A stretch of DNA of 50,740 nt from Actinophytocola sp044466355 (lineage in GTDB: Bacteria > Actinomycetota > Actinomycetes > Mycobacteriales > Pseudonocardiaceae): assembly GCF_044466355.1 (NCBI RefSeq), contig NZ_JBITMQ010000030.1, positions 1 through 50,740 of the forward strand, in the 5' to 3' direction. Each line of letters starts with the position of its first letter. Within the stretch, counting starts at the first letter, position 1. The notes under the pieces were generated by a model. That model did not search any database, had not been told where the DNA came from, and was given only the letters and a program-made list of their open reading frames with translations. A program made the position numbers and the translations under genes. Below are positions 11,990 through 20,830 of this stretch, one piece after another.

Positions 11990-14971
11990 TCAGATGTCGA
12001 TCGCCGACTGGTCCACCCGGGCCGAGGACTCCACCAGCCACGCGCGCCGGGGCTCGACCTTCTCCCCCATCAGCAGCTCCAGCGCCGCCTCGGCCGCCTC
12101 GGCGTCGTCGAGCGTGATCCGCCGCACGGACCGCGTGGCCGGGTTCATCGTGGTGTCCCACAGTTCCTCGGCGTCCATCTCGCCGAGACCCTTGAACCGC
12201 GGCACCGGGGTGACGATCTGCTTGCCCGCCTTCTCCAGCTGCGCGACCTTCTGCTCCATCTCGCGCTGCGTGAAGGTGAAGTGCGTCTCCGGGTTGCGTC
12301 CCTTGGTGGTGATCTTGTGCAGCGGTGGCATGGCGGCGAACAGCCTGCCGTCCTCGATGACCGGTCGCATGTAGCGGGCGAACAGGGTGATCAGCAGCGT
12401 GCGGATGTGTGACCCGTCGACGTCCGCGTCCGCCATCAGGATCACGCGCCCGTAGCGCATGGTCGACAGGTCGAACGTGCGGCCACTGCCCGCGCCGAGC
12501 ACCTGCACGATCGACGCGATCTCCACGTTGCGCAGGGTGTCGGCGAGGCTGGCCTTCTGGACGTTGAGAATCTTGCCCCGCAGGGGAAGCAGCGCCTGGT
12601 ACTCGGACACGCGCGCCATTCGCGCGCTGTTGTGGACGAACACGCCCGCTTCGAGCGCGAAGTTGTGGTACCCGTCGACGGTCAGGTCGTAGACGTCGGC
12701 CGTCTCGTCGAGAGGCTCCACCGACACCACGGCGTGGTTGGCCATCCGCGCGGCGTCACGCAGACGTGAGTAGTCGCCGTCGAAGTGCGCGATGAGCCGA
12801 CCGAACCGCAAACCGGTTCGCGCGGTGCGCATCCGCTCGGCGTCGTACGCGGCACCGAGTTCCTCGTCGGACAGCTCGAGGAATGCCGAGACCCGCTTGA
12901 GCGCAGCGAGCTTGCGGACGTTGTTCTGCGGAGCGACGCGATCCGCGCGCGGCACGGTTTCGACGTGGTTCCGCCGTCCAGCTCGGATCTTGGCCAGGTG
13001 ACCGGTGGTCGGATCAGTCATGCGGAGCTTCATGTGCTCCGAGTGCCGCTCGCCGAACTCCGGCTGCCTCTGCCGCGACATCATGGCGGACTTGACGTGG
13101 TGGCGAACAGAGCCGTTCTCGGTGCTGTCCAGACCGTGGCGCAGGTTGTAGCCGTCCGCTAGGTAGTGGGTGTAGACCCATTCCTCGCGGTCGTTCATCC
13201 ACACGCGCTCGTACCCGTCCAGCTTGTCGCCCGCCGCCTTGGACGACACCGAGCGGTACAGCGGCATCAGTGAGTCACCCGCGGTGAGCTGGTCCGCGCG
13301 GCGGTACGAACCATCGCGGAGGCGGAACAGGTGGTCGGGTGTGCAGCGCACCGACTCGCCGTTGTCCAGGGTGACCCGCACGAGCGGGGCGTTGCGCTTG
13401 GTGAGCCGCGGTTCGACGAGCGGAGCCACGACGACCCGGCCGGCCTTGTTGGTCGCGTAGCCGAAGTGGGTGATGCCCTTCTCCCAATCGGCTGCCAGGT
13501 CAGCGAACGAGCGGCTCTTTCCCGAGGCCAGCGCCACCATTGTGTCGCCGACGAAACAGCCCAACGCGCTGTCGCCCTCCACGAGGAACAGCTCGCTGCG
13601 GCCGATGCCGGTCGACCGGCAGTCGACCAGTTTCGGGGGCATGGCCGCGCCTTCGAGGGCGGTCTTGCGGCGGGCGGCGTCCTTCTGCTGCTTCTGGGTG
13701 AGCCGTACGCGCGAGGCGTCGACCACCTTCTGCAGTACGGTTTTCGCCTCGGTCTTGGTCTTGCGGTTCTCCGTCCAGGCGCGGACCTCGGCCTCCACGA
13801 TGGACTGCAGCACCTTGGTGATGCCGGCCGTGGACAGCTCGTCCTTGGTCTGGGAGGTGAACTGCGGCTCGGGCAGGCGGACGTGCACGACGGCGGTCAT
13901 GCCCTCCTGCACGTCCTCGAGCGTCGGCGGGTCCTCCTTGGGCTTGAGCAGCCCGCGGGTCTTGGAGATCGCCTCGTTGACGGCCTTGACCACGGCGCGG
14001 TCGAAGCCGCGGCGGTGGGTGCCGCCGTGCATGTTCCGGATGGTGTTGGTGAAGCACTCGACAGTGCGCTCGTAGCCGGTGCCCCAGCGGACCGCGACCT
14101 CGACCTCGGCCGTGCGTTCCACTTTGGACTGCATGACGCCGTTCTCGTCGGCGGCGTTCTCCCGGTAGGTGCCGGTGCCGTTGATCAGGATGATGCCGGA
14201 CACGGGCCGGTCGGCGGTCGGGGTGAGGTACTCGACCATGTCGGCGAGTCCGTTGGGGTAGTGGAAGGTCTCCTCGTCGATGGCGCCTTCGGTGGCGTTG
14301 CGCAGCACGTAGGTGACGGTGGGCACGAGGAACGCGGTGTTGCGCAGCTTGGCGCGCACGGCCTCGATGTCCAGCGCCGCGGCGTTCTCGAAGTAGCGCT
14401 GGTCGTGCCAGTAGCGGATGGAGGTGCCGGTCTTCTCGCCGCGCTTCATCCTGCGGGCCACGTTGAGGCCGGACTTCTTGGTGAACTTGGCCTTCGGGCC
14501 CTGCCCGTCGAACTCGCCGGGGACCCCGTGCGCGAACGACATCTGGTGGACCTTGCCGCTCTGCTTGACGGTGATGTCGAAGCGGTGGGACAGGGCGTTG
14601 ACCGCGGAGGCGCCGACGCCGTGGAGGCCGCCGGAGGTCTTGTAGCCGGAGCCGCCGAACTTGCCGCCGGCGTGCAGGCGGGTGAGCACCAGTTCGACAC
14701 CGGACAATCCGGACTTGGTGTGGACGCCGGTGGGGATGCCGCGACCGTCGTCGTCGACCTGGACGCTGCCGTCGGCGTGCAGAGTGACCACGATGTGCCC
14801 CGCGTGACCGGCGATGCCCTCGTCGGTCGAGTTGTCCACGATCTCGTTGAAGAGGTGGTTGATGCCTCGGCTGTCGGTCGAGCCGATGTACATCCCCGGC
14901 CGCTTCCGCACCGCCTCGAGGCCCTCGAGGTGGGTCAGATCGTCGGCACCGTAAAAGGTTTCCGCAGTCAC
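11990..14971 (-). CDS. parE: Type IIA topoisomerase subunit B (ParE/GyrB-like) with in-frame intein
   Basis: 993 residues from GTG 14971 with a GGGAG site upstream. The host protein has 683 residues: a GHKL ATPase domain (KRPGMYIGST 24-32, EIVDNSTDE, DDDGRGIP 73-80, GGLHGVGASAVN 114-125) and a transducer. A TOPRIM domain begins with EGDSALG (465-471), is interrupted there by the intein, and continues with the metal motif DADVDG. The tail PRRAWLVE is typical. Reading 14 and 17 bp intergenic distances, it is co-transcribed with parC, which follows. It supplies the ATPase and metal-binding half of the enzyme. Because the intein sits between the catalytic Glu motif and the rest of TOPRIM, the protein cannot function before splicing. 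The EGDSALG wording and RGKILNVQKA favour ParE over GyrB. Confidence 0.92.
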   Translation of the reverse strand: MTAETFYGADDLTHLEGLEAVRKRPGMYIGSTDSRGINHLFNEIVDNSTDEGIAGHAGHIVVTLHADGSVQVDDDGRGIPTGVHTKSGLSGVELVLTRLHAGGKFGGSGYKTSGGLHGVGASAVNALSHRFDITVKQSGKVHQMSFAHGVPGEFDGQGPKAKFTKKSGLNVARRMKRGEKTGTSIRYWHDQRYFENAAALDIEAVRAKLRNTAFLVPTVTYVLRNATEGAIDEETFHYPNGLADMVEYLTPTADRPVSGIILINGTGTYRENAADENGVMQSKVERTAEVEVAVRWGTGYERTVECFTNTIRNMHGGTHRRGFDRAVVKAVNEAISKTRGLLKPKEDPPTLEDVQEGMTAVVHVRLPEPQFTSQTKDELSTAGITKVLQSIVEAEVRAWTENRKTKTEAKTVLQKVVDASRVRLTQKQQKDAARRKTALEGAAMPPKLVDCRSTGIGRSELFLVEGDSALGCFVGDTMVALASGKSRSFADLAADWEKGITHFGYATNKAGRVVVAPLVEPRLTKRNAPLVRVTLDNGESVRCTPDHLFRLRDGSYRRADQLTAGDSLMPLYRSVSSKAAGDKLDGYERVWMNDREEWVYTHYLADGYNLRHGLDSTENGSVRHHVKSAMMSRQRQPEFGERHSEHMKLRMTDPTTGHLAKIRAGRRNHVETVPRADRVAPQNNVRKLAALKRVSAFLELSDEELGAAYDAERMRTARTGLRFGRLIAHFDGDYSRLRDAARMANHAVVSVEPLDETADVYDLTVDGYHNFALEAGVFVHNSARMARVSEYQALLPLRGKILNVQKASLADTLRNVEIASIVQVLGAGSGRTFDLSTMRYGRVILMADADVDGSHIRTLLITLFARYMRPVIEDGRLFAAMPPLHKITTKGRNPETHFTFTQREMEQKVAQLEKAGKQIVTPVPRFKGLGEMDAEELWDTTMNPATRSVRRITLDDAEAAEAALELLMGEKVEPRRAWLVESSARVDQSAIDI
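12629..13558 (-). other. ParE intein with degenerate HNH-like insert
   Basis: The coding DNA of a 310-residue intein. Cys1 (CFVGDTMVALASG) follows extein EGDSALG, and the end GVFVHN is followed by extein Ser of SARMARVSEYQ. The splicing blocks are clear: CTPDHLFRLRDG (about 72-83) for block B, and ADVYDLTVDGYHNFA (block F) before GVFVHN (block G). Between them is a basic, His-rich stretch (VRHHVKSAMMSRQRQPEFGE) resembling the tail of HNH-type intein endonucleases. The second half of an HNH core (Asn and last His) is not apparent, so the nuclease is probably inactive. No LAGLIDADG motif is present. Confidence 0.92.
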
Positions 14972-15080
14972 TTCTGGTCGTCTCCCGATTCATGGCGCGC
15001 CCGTGCACCACCCGCCTCAGGCGTCCACCACCGTAGGAGAGCCTATCCGCTACCCCCGACAACCCCCGGCATTTGGCAGG

Positions 15081-16025
15081 TCAGTCGCTCTTGGCGAGGT
15101 CCGACCAGCTGCGCGCGAGGAGTCCGGTGAGATGCTGACGCGGGGCGTCCGCGAACTCCCGTGCCTGGTCATGGCCCTGCATGCGCAGCGCGCGGTCCCA
15201 GACGAGTGTCCGTGCGACTTTCCCCACCCAGCATGCCAGCTCCAGCTCGGCCACGAGCTCCCGGTGTGGCGCGAGATCGCTCCACACCTCCAGGTAGGCG
15301 TCCCGGATACGCCGGACGGCCGCATCGTCCGGGCCCACGCCCAGACGCCTGCGGACGCCCGCCGCGGGCAACAGCATGCTCGCGAACGGGTGCGCGACGA
15401 CGGCGTCTCCCCAGTCGTAGAAGCGGATGTGATCGCCGTCAGCGAACACGTTGCCCGGGTGGAGATCGTTGTGGTCGATGCTCGCGGGCACCGGTGACGC
15501 CGCGAGCCGGGCGCACCACTGCGCGTAGGCCGGCCGCATGGCGCGGACCTCGTCGAGCGGGTCGCCGGTCGTCGCCGTGACCGAGGCCACTGCCTCGTCG
15601 AACCGGTCGGGCATGACGTGGGGTCGCATGTCCGCGACCCCGAACGACAGCAGCGCACCGGTGTGCGGGGCGAGGGCGCGTTGCAGCCGGCCGTACTCGG
15701 GCAGGACCGCGACCAGCGCGGCCACGAGGTCCGTGTCCGACTCGGCGAGCGTGGTGCCGCCGTCGGGCAGCAGCACCCAGCCGCGGTCGAGGTCGACGGC
15801 GATCGGGTGCAGGACCCATGCCGGCGTGACGCGGGCGAGCAGTTCGTACAGCGCCACCTCGAACACGGTCCCGGGCCCCGGCGCCTTCAGCCAGACGGGT
15901 CCACCCGTGGTCTGTGCGGTGTGCACGGTGCTCCACGGGCGGTCGTGCGGGCAGGTGATCTCGCCGGTCCTGCGCAGTCCGGCGGCCGCGAGCCGTTCGT
16001 CCAGCCACTCCGCGCGATCGCTCAT
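15081..16025 (-). CDS. APH-fold phosphotransferase
   Basis: 314 residues of the aminoglycoside/choline kinase-like fold. The catalytic loop SIDHNDLHPGN (183-192, Asp187 base, Asn192) and the metal-binding Asp204 in FYDWGD are intact. A hinge-like LLPDGGTTL lies at 85-93. The ATP-binding lysine is probably Lys47 in VWLKAP. It is the third gene of an operon: its ATG overlaps the stop of the MFS exporter by 4 bp. Linked to an exporter and an AHSA1 protein, it could modify a toxic small molecule, but family members also phosphorylate sugars and lipids, and no resistance phenotype can be inferred from sequence alone. Confidence 0.85.
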   Translation of the reverse strand: MSDRAEWLDERLAAAGLRRTGEITCPHDRPWSTVHTAQTTGGPVWLKAPGPGTVFEVALYELLARVTPAWVLHPIAVDLDRGWVLLPDGGTTLAESDTDLVAALVAVLPEYGRLQRALAPHTGALLSFGVADMRPHVMPDRFDEAVASVTATTGDPLDEVRAMRPAYAQWCARLAASPVPASIDHNDLHPGNVFADGDHIRFYDWGDAVVAHPFASMLLPAAGVRRRLGVGPDDAAVRRIRDAYLEVWSDLAPHRELVAELELACWVGKVARTLVWDRALRMQGHDQAREFADAPRQHLTGLLARSWSDLAKSD

Positions 16026-17383
16026 GCACGCGACCTCACCACAAGCGCCGCGGCCAGGAGAACCACCCCGGCACAGACGGCTGCCGACGCGTTCAGTGCG
16101 CCCACCAGTCCGGCACCGCCACGGGCGACGGCCATGCCGATCATCCCGAGCACGGCGACGCCTGTCGCGAGGCCCAGTTCACCGGCGGTTTCGGTGAGTG
16201 CGGCGGCGGAGCCGGCCTCCTCGGCCCGCACCGCCTGCATCGCCATGATCGCGCACAGTCCGCCCATGGGCCCGATCCCGGCGCTCTGCACGACGATGCC
16301 CGTGATCATCAGGGGCAGTCCGCCGTCGACCTGGGTGAGCAGGACGAACCCGACGGCGGCGACCACCAGCCCGCCCGCGATCACGACCGGAGCGCGGACA
16401 ACCCTCGTGAGCAGCGGGGACACCTGGATGACGACGAGCATCGCGAGCGTGCCGGGCAGCAGCCACAGCGCGGTCTGCAGTGTCGACAGGCCCTCGACGC
16501 GTTGCAGGTACAGGGAAACGAACAGGGTGTTGCCCGCGGTCAGCCCCGCGACCATGGTGAGCAGCAGGCCGGCACGGAAGACGCGGTTGCCGAACAGCCG
16601 CAGGTCGAGCAGTGGTGTGGCGAGCCCGCGCTGCCGTGCGACGAACCGGTGCCCGGCGACGAGTCCGGCCACGACCGCGATCACGGGGAGCGTGTCGAAG
16701 CCGTTGCGGGACAGTTCTTTCAGGCCGTACACGACGGGCAGGACGGCGGCCAGTGACAGCGCGACGCTCGGCAGGTCGAGGCGGGCGGGCTCGGGGTTGC
16801 GGTGTTCCGGCAGGAACACCGGGCCGAGCACGAGCAGGGCCACCATCACCGGCACGCCGATCAGGAAGGCGGCGCCCCACCAGAAGTGTTCGAGTACCGC
16901 GCCGCCGATCACCGGGCCGAGCGCGGAACCTCCCATGAAGCAGCCCATCCAGATCGCCATGGCGGTCGCGTGCTGCTTCCGGTCGGTGAACATGGTGTGG
17001 ATGAGCGACATGGTCGACGGCATGATCGTCGCGCCCGCCACGCCGAGGAGCGCCCTGGTGGCGATGAGCATCTCGGGCGAGGTGGAGTAGGCGGCGAGGA
17101 CGGACGCGACGGCGAACGCGGCGGCGCCGATCAGCAGCAACCGTTTGCGTCCGACGCGGTCGCCGACGTTGCCCATGGTCACGAGCAGTCCGGCGAGGAC
17201 GAACCCGTAGCTGTCGGTGATCCACAGCTGCTGGAGGTCACCGGCGCCGAGGCTGGTCGCGAGGTGCGGAAGCGCCAGGTAGAGCACGCTCATGTCGAGT
17301 GCGACGAGGATGGTGGGCAGCGCGAGGACGGCGAGGCCCAGCCACTCGCGGCGTCCTGCTCTCGGTGGTGCCGCGGTGGTCAT
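16022..17383 (-). CDS. MFS drug exporter (DHA2/EmrB-like)
   Basis: 453 residues from ATG 17383; start and stop both overlap neighbours by 4 bp (ATGA). There are about 14 hydrophobic segments. Conserved motifs include LDMSVLYLALPHL in helix 1, GNVGDRVGRKR in the first cytoplasmic loop (motif A), and an extrusion-type GPVIGGAVLEHFWW (motif C). The family exports hydrophobic cations or antibiotics in exchange for protons. It is the middle gene of the AHSA1-MFS-APH operon, so export and modification of the same compound is a reasonable inference. Expression should follow the palindromic operator upstream of the first gene. Confidence 0.88.
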   Translation of the reverse strand: MTTAAPPRAGRREWLGLAVLALPTILVALDMSVLYLALPHLATSLGAGDLQQLWITDSYGFVLAGLLVTMGNVGDRVGRKRLLLIGAAAFAVASVLAAYSTSPEMLIATRALLGVAGATIMPSTMSLIHTMFTDRKQHATAMAIWMGCFMGGSALGPVIGGAVLEHFWWGAAFLIGVPVMVALLVLGPVFLPEHRNPEPARLDLPSVALSLAAVLPVVYGLKELSRNGFDTLPVIAVVAGLVAGHRFVARQRGLATPLLDLRLFGNRVFRAGLLLTMVAGLTAGNTLFVSLYLQRVEGLSTLQTALWLLPGTLAMLVVIQVSPLLTRVVRAPVVIAGGLVVAAVGFVLLTQVDGGLPLMITGIVVQSAGIGPMGGLCAIMAMQAVRAEEAGSAAALTETAGELGLATGVAVLGMIGMAVARGGAGLVGALNASAAVCAGVVLLAAALVVRSRA

Positions 17384-18267
17384 GTCAGGCCCTCGGCGAG
17401 CACCCCGTCGCCCATGCCGGGCCATTCCACGGACAGCCAGATGGGCCGGAAGTCCGGCAGCTCGTGGTAGCGGCGCAGCGCGGCCATGCCGGAGAGCCAG
17501 CCGGTCCAGTCGGCGTAGGGCGGGTTGTCGCCGTCGAAACCGCTGTTCACGAAGGTGAGCCGGGTCCTGCCCCGCGAGCCGTCCAGTTCCCAGGTGGACA
17601 CCATGTCGCCCCAGTCGAGCCCGACGCGCCTGCCCGGTTCGAGGTCGGTGATGCGGGCGGTGGCGTTCTCGTCGCCGAAGTCCTGTCCCATGGCCCAGCG
17701 GCCACCGACGTGCGGTTCGACGGAGATGTTGGCCTGGAACCACTGGCGGAAGCGGTCGGGGTCCATGAGGGAGGCGTAGACGTCGTCGGGGGCGGCGCCG
17801 ACGGTGATCTCGGCGCGGAGGGCGTCCTTCTGGGAGAAGTCGCACTTCGGGGTGGTCGCGCGGCCTTCGACGTGGTCGACGAGGTTGGCGATGGCCAGCG
17901 ACCAGAACGTGCCGAGGATCGCGAGCGGGGTGGTGTTGGCGACGGCGTCGGAGTGCTGCGGCGGGTCGCTCTGCGAGAGGGCGATGACGGTGCCGTCGTC
18001 CTGTTCGGACAGAGCGAACTCGACGGTCGTGTCGACGTCGTGCACCCGCCACGCGAAGCGCAGCGTGTGGTCGTCGACGTGCAGGAGGCGCTGGCTCGGT
18101 GTCTCGCCGTCGGGAGTGTGGCGGCCCCAGAAGGCGAACGTGCGCGGCAGGTCCACCTCGGCGTGCTCGGCGAGCCAGACCTCCAGCGCGGCGGCATCGG
18201 TGAGCGCGGCGCGGACGGCGGGCAGCGGTGCGGACGTCCTGGCACGCAGCTTCAGCGGCTTCATCAT
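17380..18267 (-). CDS. Tandem AHSA1/SRPBCC-domain protein
   Basis: 295 residues from an ATG at 18267 (a second ATG follows at 18264). It contains two successive AHSA1-type hot-dog-like ligand-binding halves. The first (about 3-145) carries PLPAVRAALTDAAALEVWL; the second (about 150-285) carries APDDVYASLMDPDRFRQWF, GGRWAMGQDF and the closing helix GMAALRRYHE. The fold makes a hydrophobic cavity for small molecules. Upstream codons (from 18303) lie inside the promoter/operator and were rejected as coding. The promoter geometry would place transcription start within a few bases of the ATG, so this may be leaderless. It is the first gene of a three-gene operon, with a 4-bp overlap to the exporter. 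Confidence 0.8.
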   Translation of the reverse strand: MMKPLKLRARTSAPLPAVRAALTDAAALEVWLAEHAEVDLPRTFAFWGRHTPDGETPSQRLLHVDDHTLRFAWRVHDVDTTVEFALSEQDDGTVIALSQSDPPQHSDAVANTTPLAILGTFWSLAIANLVDHVEGRATTPKCDFSQKDALRAEITVGAAPDDVYASLMDPDRFRQWFQANISVEPHVGGRWAMGQDFGDENATARITDLEPGRRVGLDWGDMVSTWELDGSRGRTRLTFVNSGFDGDNPPYADWTGWLSGMAALRRYHELPDFRPIWLSVEWPGMGDGVLAEGLT

Positions 18268-18270
18268 ACG

Positions 18271-18303
18271 AGAAGTGTTGTACGTAAAACACTTCTTTGT
18301 CAA
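18271..18303 (-). promoter_or_regulatory. Promoter with near-perfect 26-bp palindromic operator
   Basis: On the minus strand a consensus TTGACA (18303-18298) is followed immediately by a 26-bp palindrome (18271-18296) matching its own reverse complement at 24 of 26 positions. The arms are AGAAGTGTT and AACACTTCT around a TACGTA centre. A weak -10 (TACAAC, 18282-18277) falls inside it, so a dimeric TetR- or ArsR-type repressor bound here would block polymerase. The operon it controls encodes no regulator. Confidence 0.65.
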
Positions 18304-18394
18304 TAGGGCGCGCGCTGACCTGCGGAAACCACACGATCCGGTGACCTACCTGGCCGCCACCAGCCCGCCGACATAAGCTGGACACATGTTCGAA

Positions 18395-19216
18395 TCACGC
18401 ACCCCAGAAGTCCACCAGCAGCTCGCTCATCTCCTCGGCCCGCTCGACCTGGGGCATGTGCCCCGTGTTCTCGAAGAGGTGGAAACGCGCGTGCGGCAAC
18501 AAGGTCCTCGCCGCCTCGAGGTGCGTCGCGGGCAGGATCAGGTCCCGGTCCCCCCACACGACCAGCGTGGGCACCTTCGCCGCCGCGACGGCGGCGAGCA
18601 GTTCGTCCCGCCACGCCTGCCGCACCCCGCGCAGAGACCCGAGGCTGCGAGCCAGGTCGGTCATCACCCGCGCCGCGTGCGGTCGCGTGGCGATCCGGTA
18701 GCCGTACTCGACGCGCTCGTCGGTCACATACGCCTGGTCCACGTACAACGACCGCTCGACCTGGCGCGCCCCGTACCGCGATGGCCGCAACAACAACGCG
18801 GCCAACCCCCGCACGGCCAGCAGCCGCAGGGCAATCGTGACTTCCTTGCCGAAGCCGGCACTGTTCACGAGCGCCAACGACCGCACGCGCTGGGGTGACC
18901 GCACGGACACCCGCATCGCGACAGCGCCCCCGAGCGAGTTGCCCACGAGGTGTGCGGGTTCGGCGACGTCCACGGCGTCGAGGAACCGCTCGACGAAGTC
19001 GGCGAGTGCCTGCAGGCTGTACCGCCCCGGTAGGGGATCGGACCCACCGAAACCCGGGAGATCCACGCTGTAGACCCGAAAACGGTCGGAGAGGAGTGCG
19101 TGCTGATCGGTCCAGTCGGCGTGCGTACGCGCGATCCCGTGCAGCAGCACCACCGGGTCACCGTCGCCGTCGACGCGGTAGCGGGTACGCAGTCCGTCGA
19201 CTGTCACTTCGGTCAT
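18395..19216 (-). CDS. Alpha/beta hydrolase
   Basis: 273 residues with a full catalytic triad: nucleophile Ser94 in GNSLGG, acid Asp224 or Asp226 in WGDRD, and His254 in NTGHMPQVE. The oxyanion-hole motif LLHGIARTHADW (25-36) and a cap region (about 125-200) are present. It lies 26 bp after the EthA-like monooxygenase gene on the same strand, so the two are probably co-transcribed. That pairing fits hydrolysis of the ester or lactone produced by a Baeyer-Villiger enzyme. A C-C bond hydrolase or a haloperoxidase-like esterase are alternatives from the same fold. Confidence 0.87.
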   Translation of the reverse strand: MTEVTVDGLRTRYRVDGDGDPVVLLHGIARTHADWTDQHALLSDRFRVYSVDLPGFGGSDPLPGRYSLQALADFVERFLDAVDVAEPAHLVGNSLGGAVAMRVSVRSPQRVRSLALVNSAGFGKEVTIALRLLAVRGLAALLLRPSRYGARQVERSLYVDQAYVTDERVEYGYRIATRPHAARVMTDLARSLGSLRGVRQAWRDELLAAVAAAKVPTLVVWGDRDLILPATHLEAARTLLPHARFHLFENTGHMPQVERAEEMSELLVDFWGA

Positions 19217-19242
19217 CGTGGCCGCCCCTTGACTCCGCCGGG

Positions 19243-20721
19243 CTAGAACGGAGCCGTGGTCCGCACGCGCTCGAACCGCACGTCATCGGTCAGGGGACCG
19301 CGACGCATCAGGAGCACGTCCATCGGGTAGTTCTGGTACAGGCGCCACGGCGCGACAGGTCCCTGCTTCGGCAGCTTGTCCAGACTGCGCAGCACGTAAC
19401 CCGACTTGAGGTCGATCAGCGGCACCGTGTCGACCTCCGGGTCCGTGAGCTCCGGCGTCACGCTCTGGTAGCCGTGCTCGCGCATGTGGTTCAGCAGGCG
19501 GCACACGTACCCGGCCACCAGGTCCGCCTTCAGGGTCCATGACGCGTTCGTGTACCCGATGGTCAGCGCGAAGTTCGGCACCCCGGACAGCATCATGCCC
19601 TTGTACGCGATGGTGTCGCCGAGGTCGACCGGTTCGCCGTCGACGGTCAGGGACATGCCGCCCATGGCCAGCACGTTCAGCCCGGTGGCGGTGACGATGA
19701 CGTCGGCCGCCAGCTCCTCGCCGGACGCCATGCGCAGGCCGCGCCGCGTGAACCGGTCGATGGCGCCGGTGACGATGGAGGCGCGGCCCGAGCGGAGGGA
19801 CGTGAAGAGGTCACCGTCGGGGACGAAGCACATGCGCTGGTCCCACGGGTCGTACCGGGGCGCGAAGTGCGTGTCCACGTCGTAGCCCGCGGGCACCTGG
19901 GCGAGGATTCCCTTGCGCAGCAACGCCTTCATCGCCTTCGGGATGCGACGGGACAGCTGGAAGAGGAGCATCGCGGTCAGCACGTTCTTCCAGCGCAGCG
20001 CCGGGAACAGCACCCGGGGCGGCACCTTGCCGATGAGCTTGTCGGCGATGATGTCCTTGCCCGGCAACGTGAGCACGTAGCTGGGTGACCGCTGGACCAT
20101 CGTCACGTGCTCGGCCGCCCGGGCCATGGCCGGGACCAACGTGATCGCGGTGGCGCCGCTGCCGATCACGACCACACGCTTGCCCGTGTAGTCGAGGTCT
20201 TCCGGCCAGTGCTGCGGGTGCACCACCGGGCCCTCGAAGTCGTCGACACCGTCGAAAGGAGGGGTGAATCCCTTGTCGTAGCGGTAATAGCCGGAGCACA
20301 CGTACAGGAAGGAGCAGGTCAGGGTCACCGTCTCGACGACGTCCGCCGTGGTGCGTTCCGCGGTCACGGTCCACCGGGCGGCCGCGCGCGACCACTCCGC
20401 GGCGATCACCTTGTGGTGGAAGCGAATCGCCGAGTCCACGCGGAACTCGCGGGCCGTGCGCCGCACGTACTCGCGGATGGAGTCGCCGTCGGCGATGGCC
20501 TTCGCCTCCTTCCAGGGGCTGAAGGAGTAGCCGAGCGTGAACATGTCGGAGTCCGAGCGGACTCCTGGGTAGCGGAACAGGTCCCACGTGCCGCCGATGG
20601 CCCCGCGAGCCTCGAGGATCGTGAACGAGCGGTCCGGGCAGCGCTGCCGTAGGTGGCACGCGGCGCCGATGCCGGACAGCCCGGCGCCCACGATCAGGAC
20701 ATCGACGTGCTCCGTTGCCAT
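19243..20721 (-). CDS. ethA: EthA-like type I Baeyer-Villiger monooxygenase
   Basis: 492 residues from ATG 20721. Motifs in order are FAD-binding GAGLSG (12-17), GGTWDLFRYPGVRSDSD (43-59), the Baeyer-Villiger fingerprint FxGxxxHxxxWP (Phe162, Gly164, His168, Trp172, Pro173), NADPH-binding GSGATA (187-192) and ATGLN near the C-terminal third. Length and many segments (SDSDMFTLGY, GYTNASWTLKADLV, SGYVLRSLDELPKQG-type) resemble the mycobacterial ethionamide-activating EthA, from memory. It uses FAD, NADPH and O2 to insert oxygen next to ketones, or to oxidise sulfur in thioamides. The hydrolase downstream could take the ester product. The divergent HesB-like gene starts 109 bp away. Confidence 0.9.
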   Translation of the reverse strand: MATEHVDVLIVGAGLSGIGAACHLRQRCPDRSFTILEARGAIGGTWDLFRYPGVRSDSDMFTLGYSFSPWKEAKAIADGDSIREYVRRTAREFRVDSAIRFHHKVIAAEWSRAAARWTVTAERTTADVVETVTLTCSFLYVCSGYYRYDKGFTPPFDGVDDFEGPVVHPQHWPEDLDYTGKRVVVIGSGATAITLVPAMARAAEHVTMVQRSPSYVLTLPGKDIIADKLIGKVPPRVLFPALRWKNVLTAMLLFQLSRRIPKAMKALLRKGILAQVPAGYDVDTHFAPRYDPWDQRMCFVPDGDLFTSLRSGRASIVTGAIDRFTRRGLRMASGEELAADVIVTATGLNVLAMGGMSLTVDGEPVDLGDTIAYKGMMLSGVPNFALTIGYTNASWTLKADLVAGYVCRLLNHMREHGYQSVTPELTDPEVDTVPLIDLKSGYVLRSLDKLPKQGPVAPWRLYQNYPMDVLLMRRGPLTDDVRFERVRTTAPF

Positions 20722-20830
20722 GTCGAGCACGCTACACCGGCGACACAACGGATCCGGTGTCCGTGATTCACGCGGGGTCTGTCACCGTCGCGGGTGGTTT
20801 GGGCTGCGCCGGGCGAGGGCAGCCAACCTC

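Noticed and set aside
20588..20830. Longer start for the HesB-like gene
   Set aside because: The upstream part overlaps the EthA gene start and shows no family similarity; ATG 20831 begins the conserved sequence.
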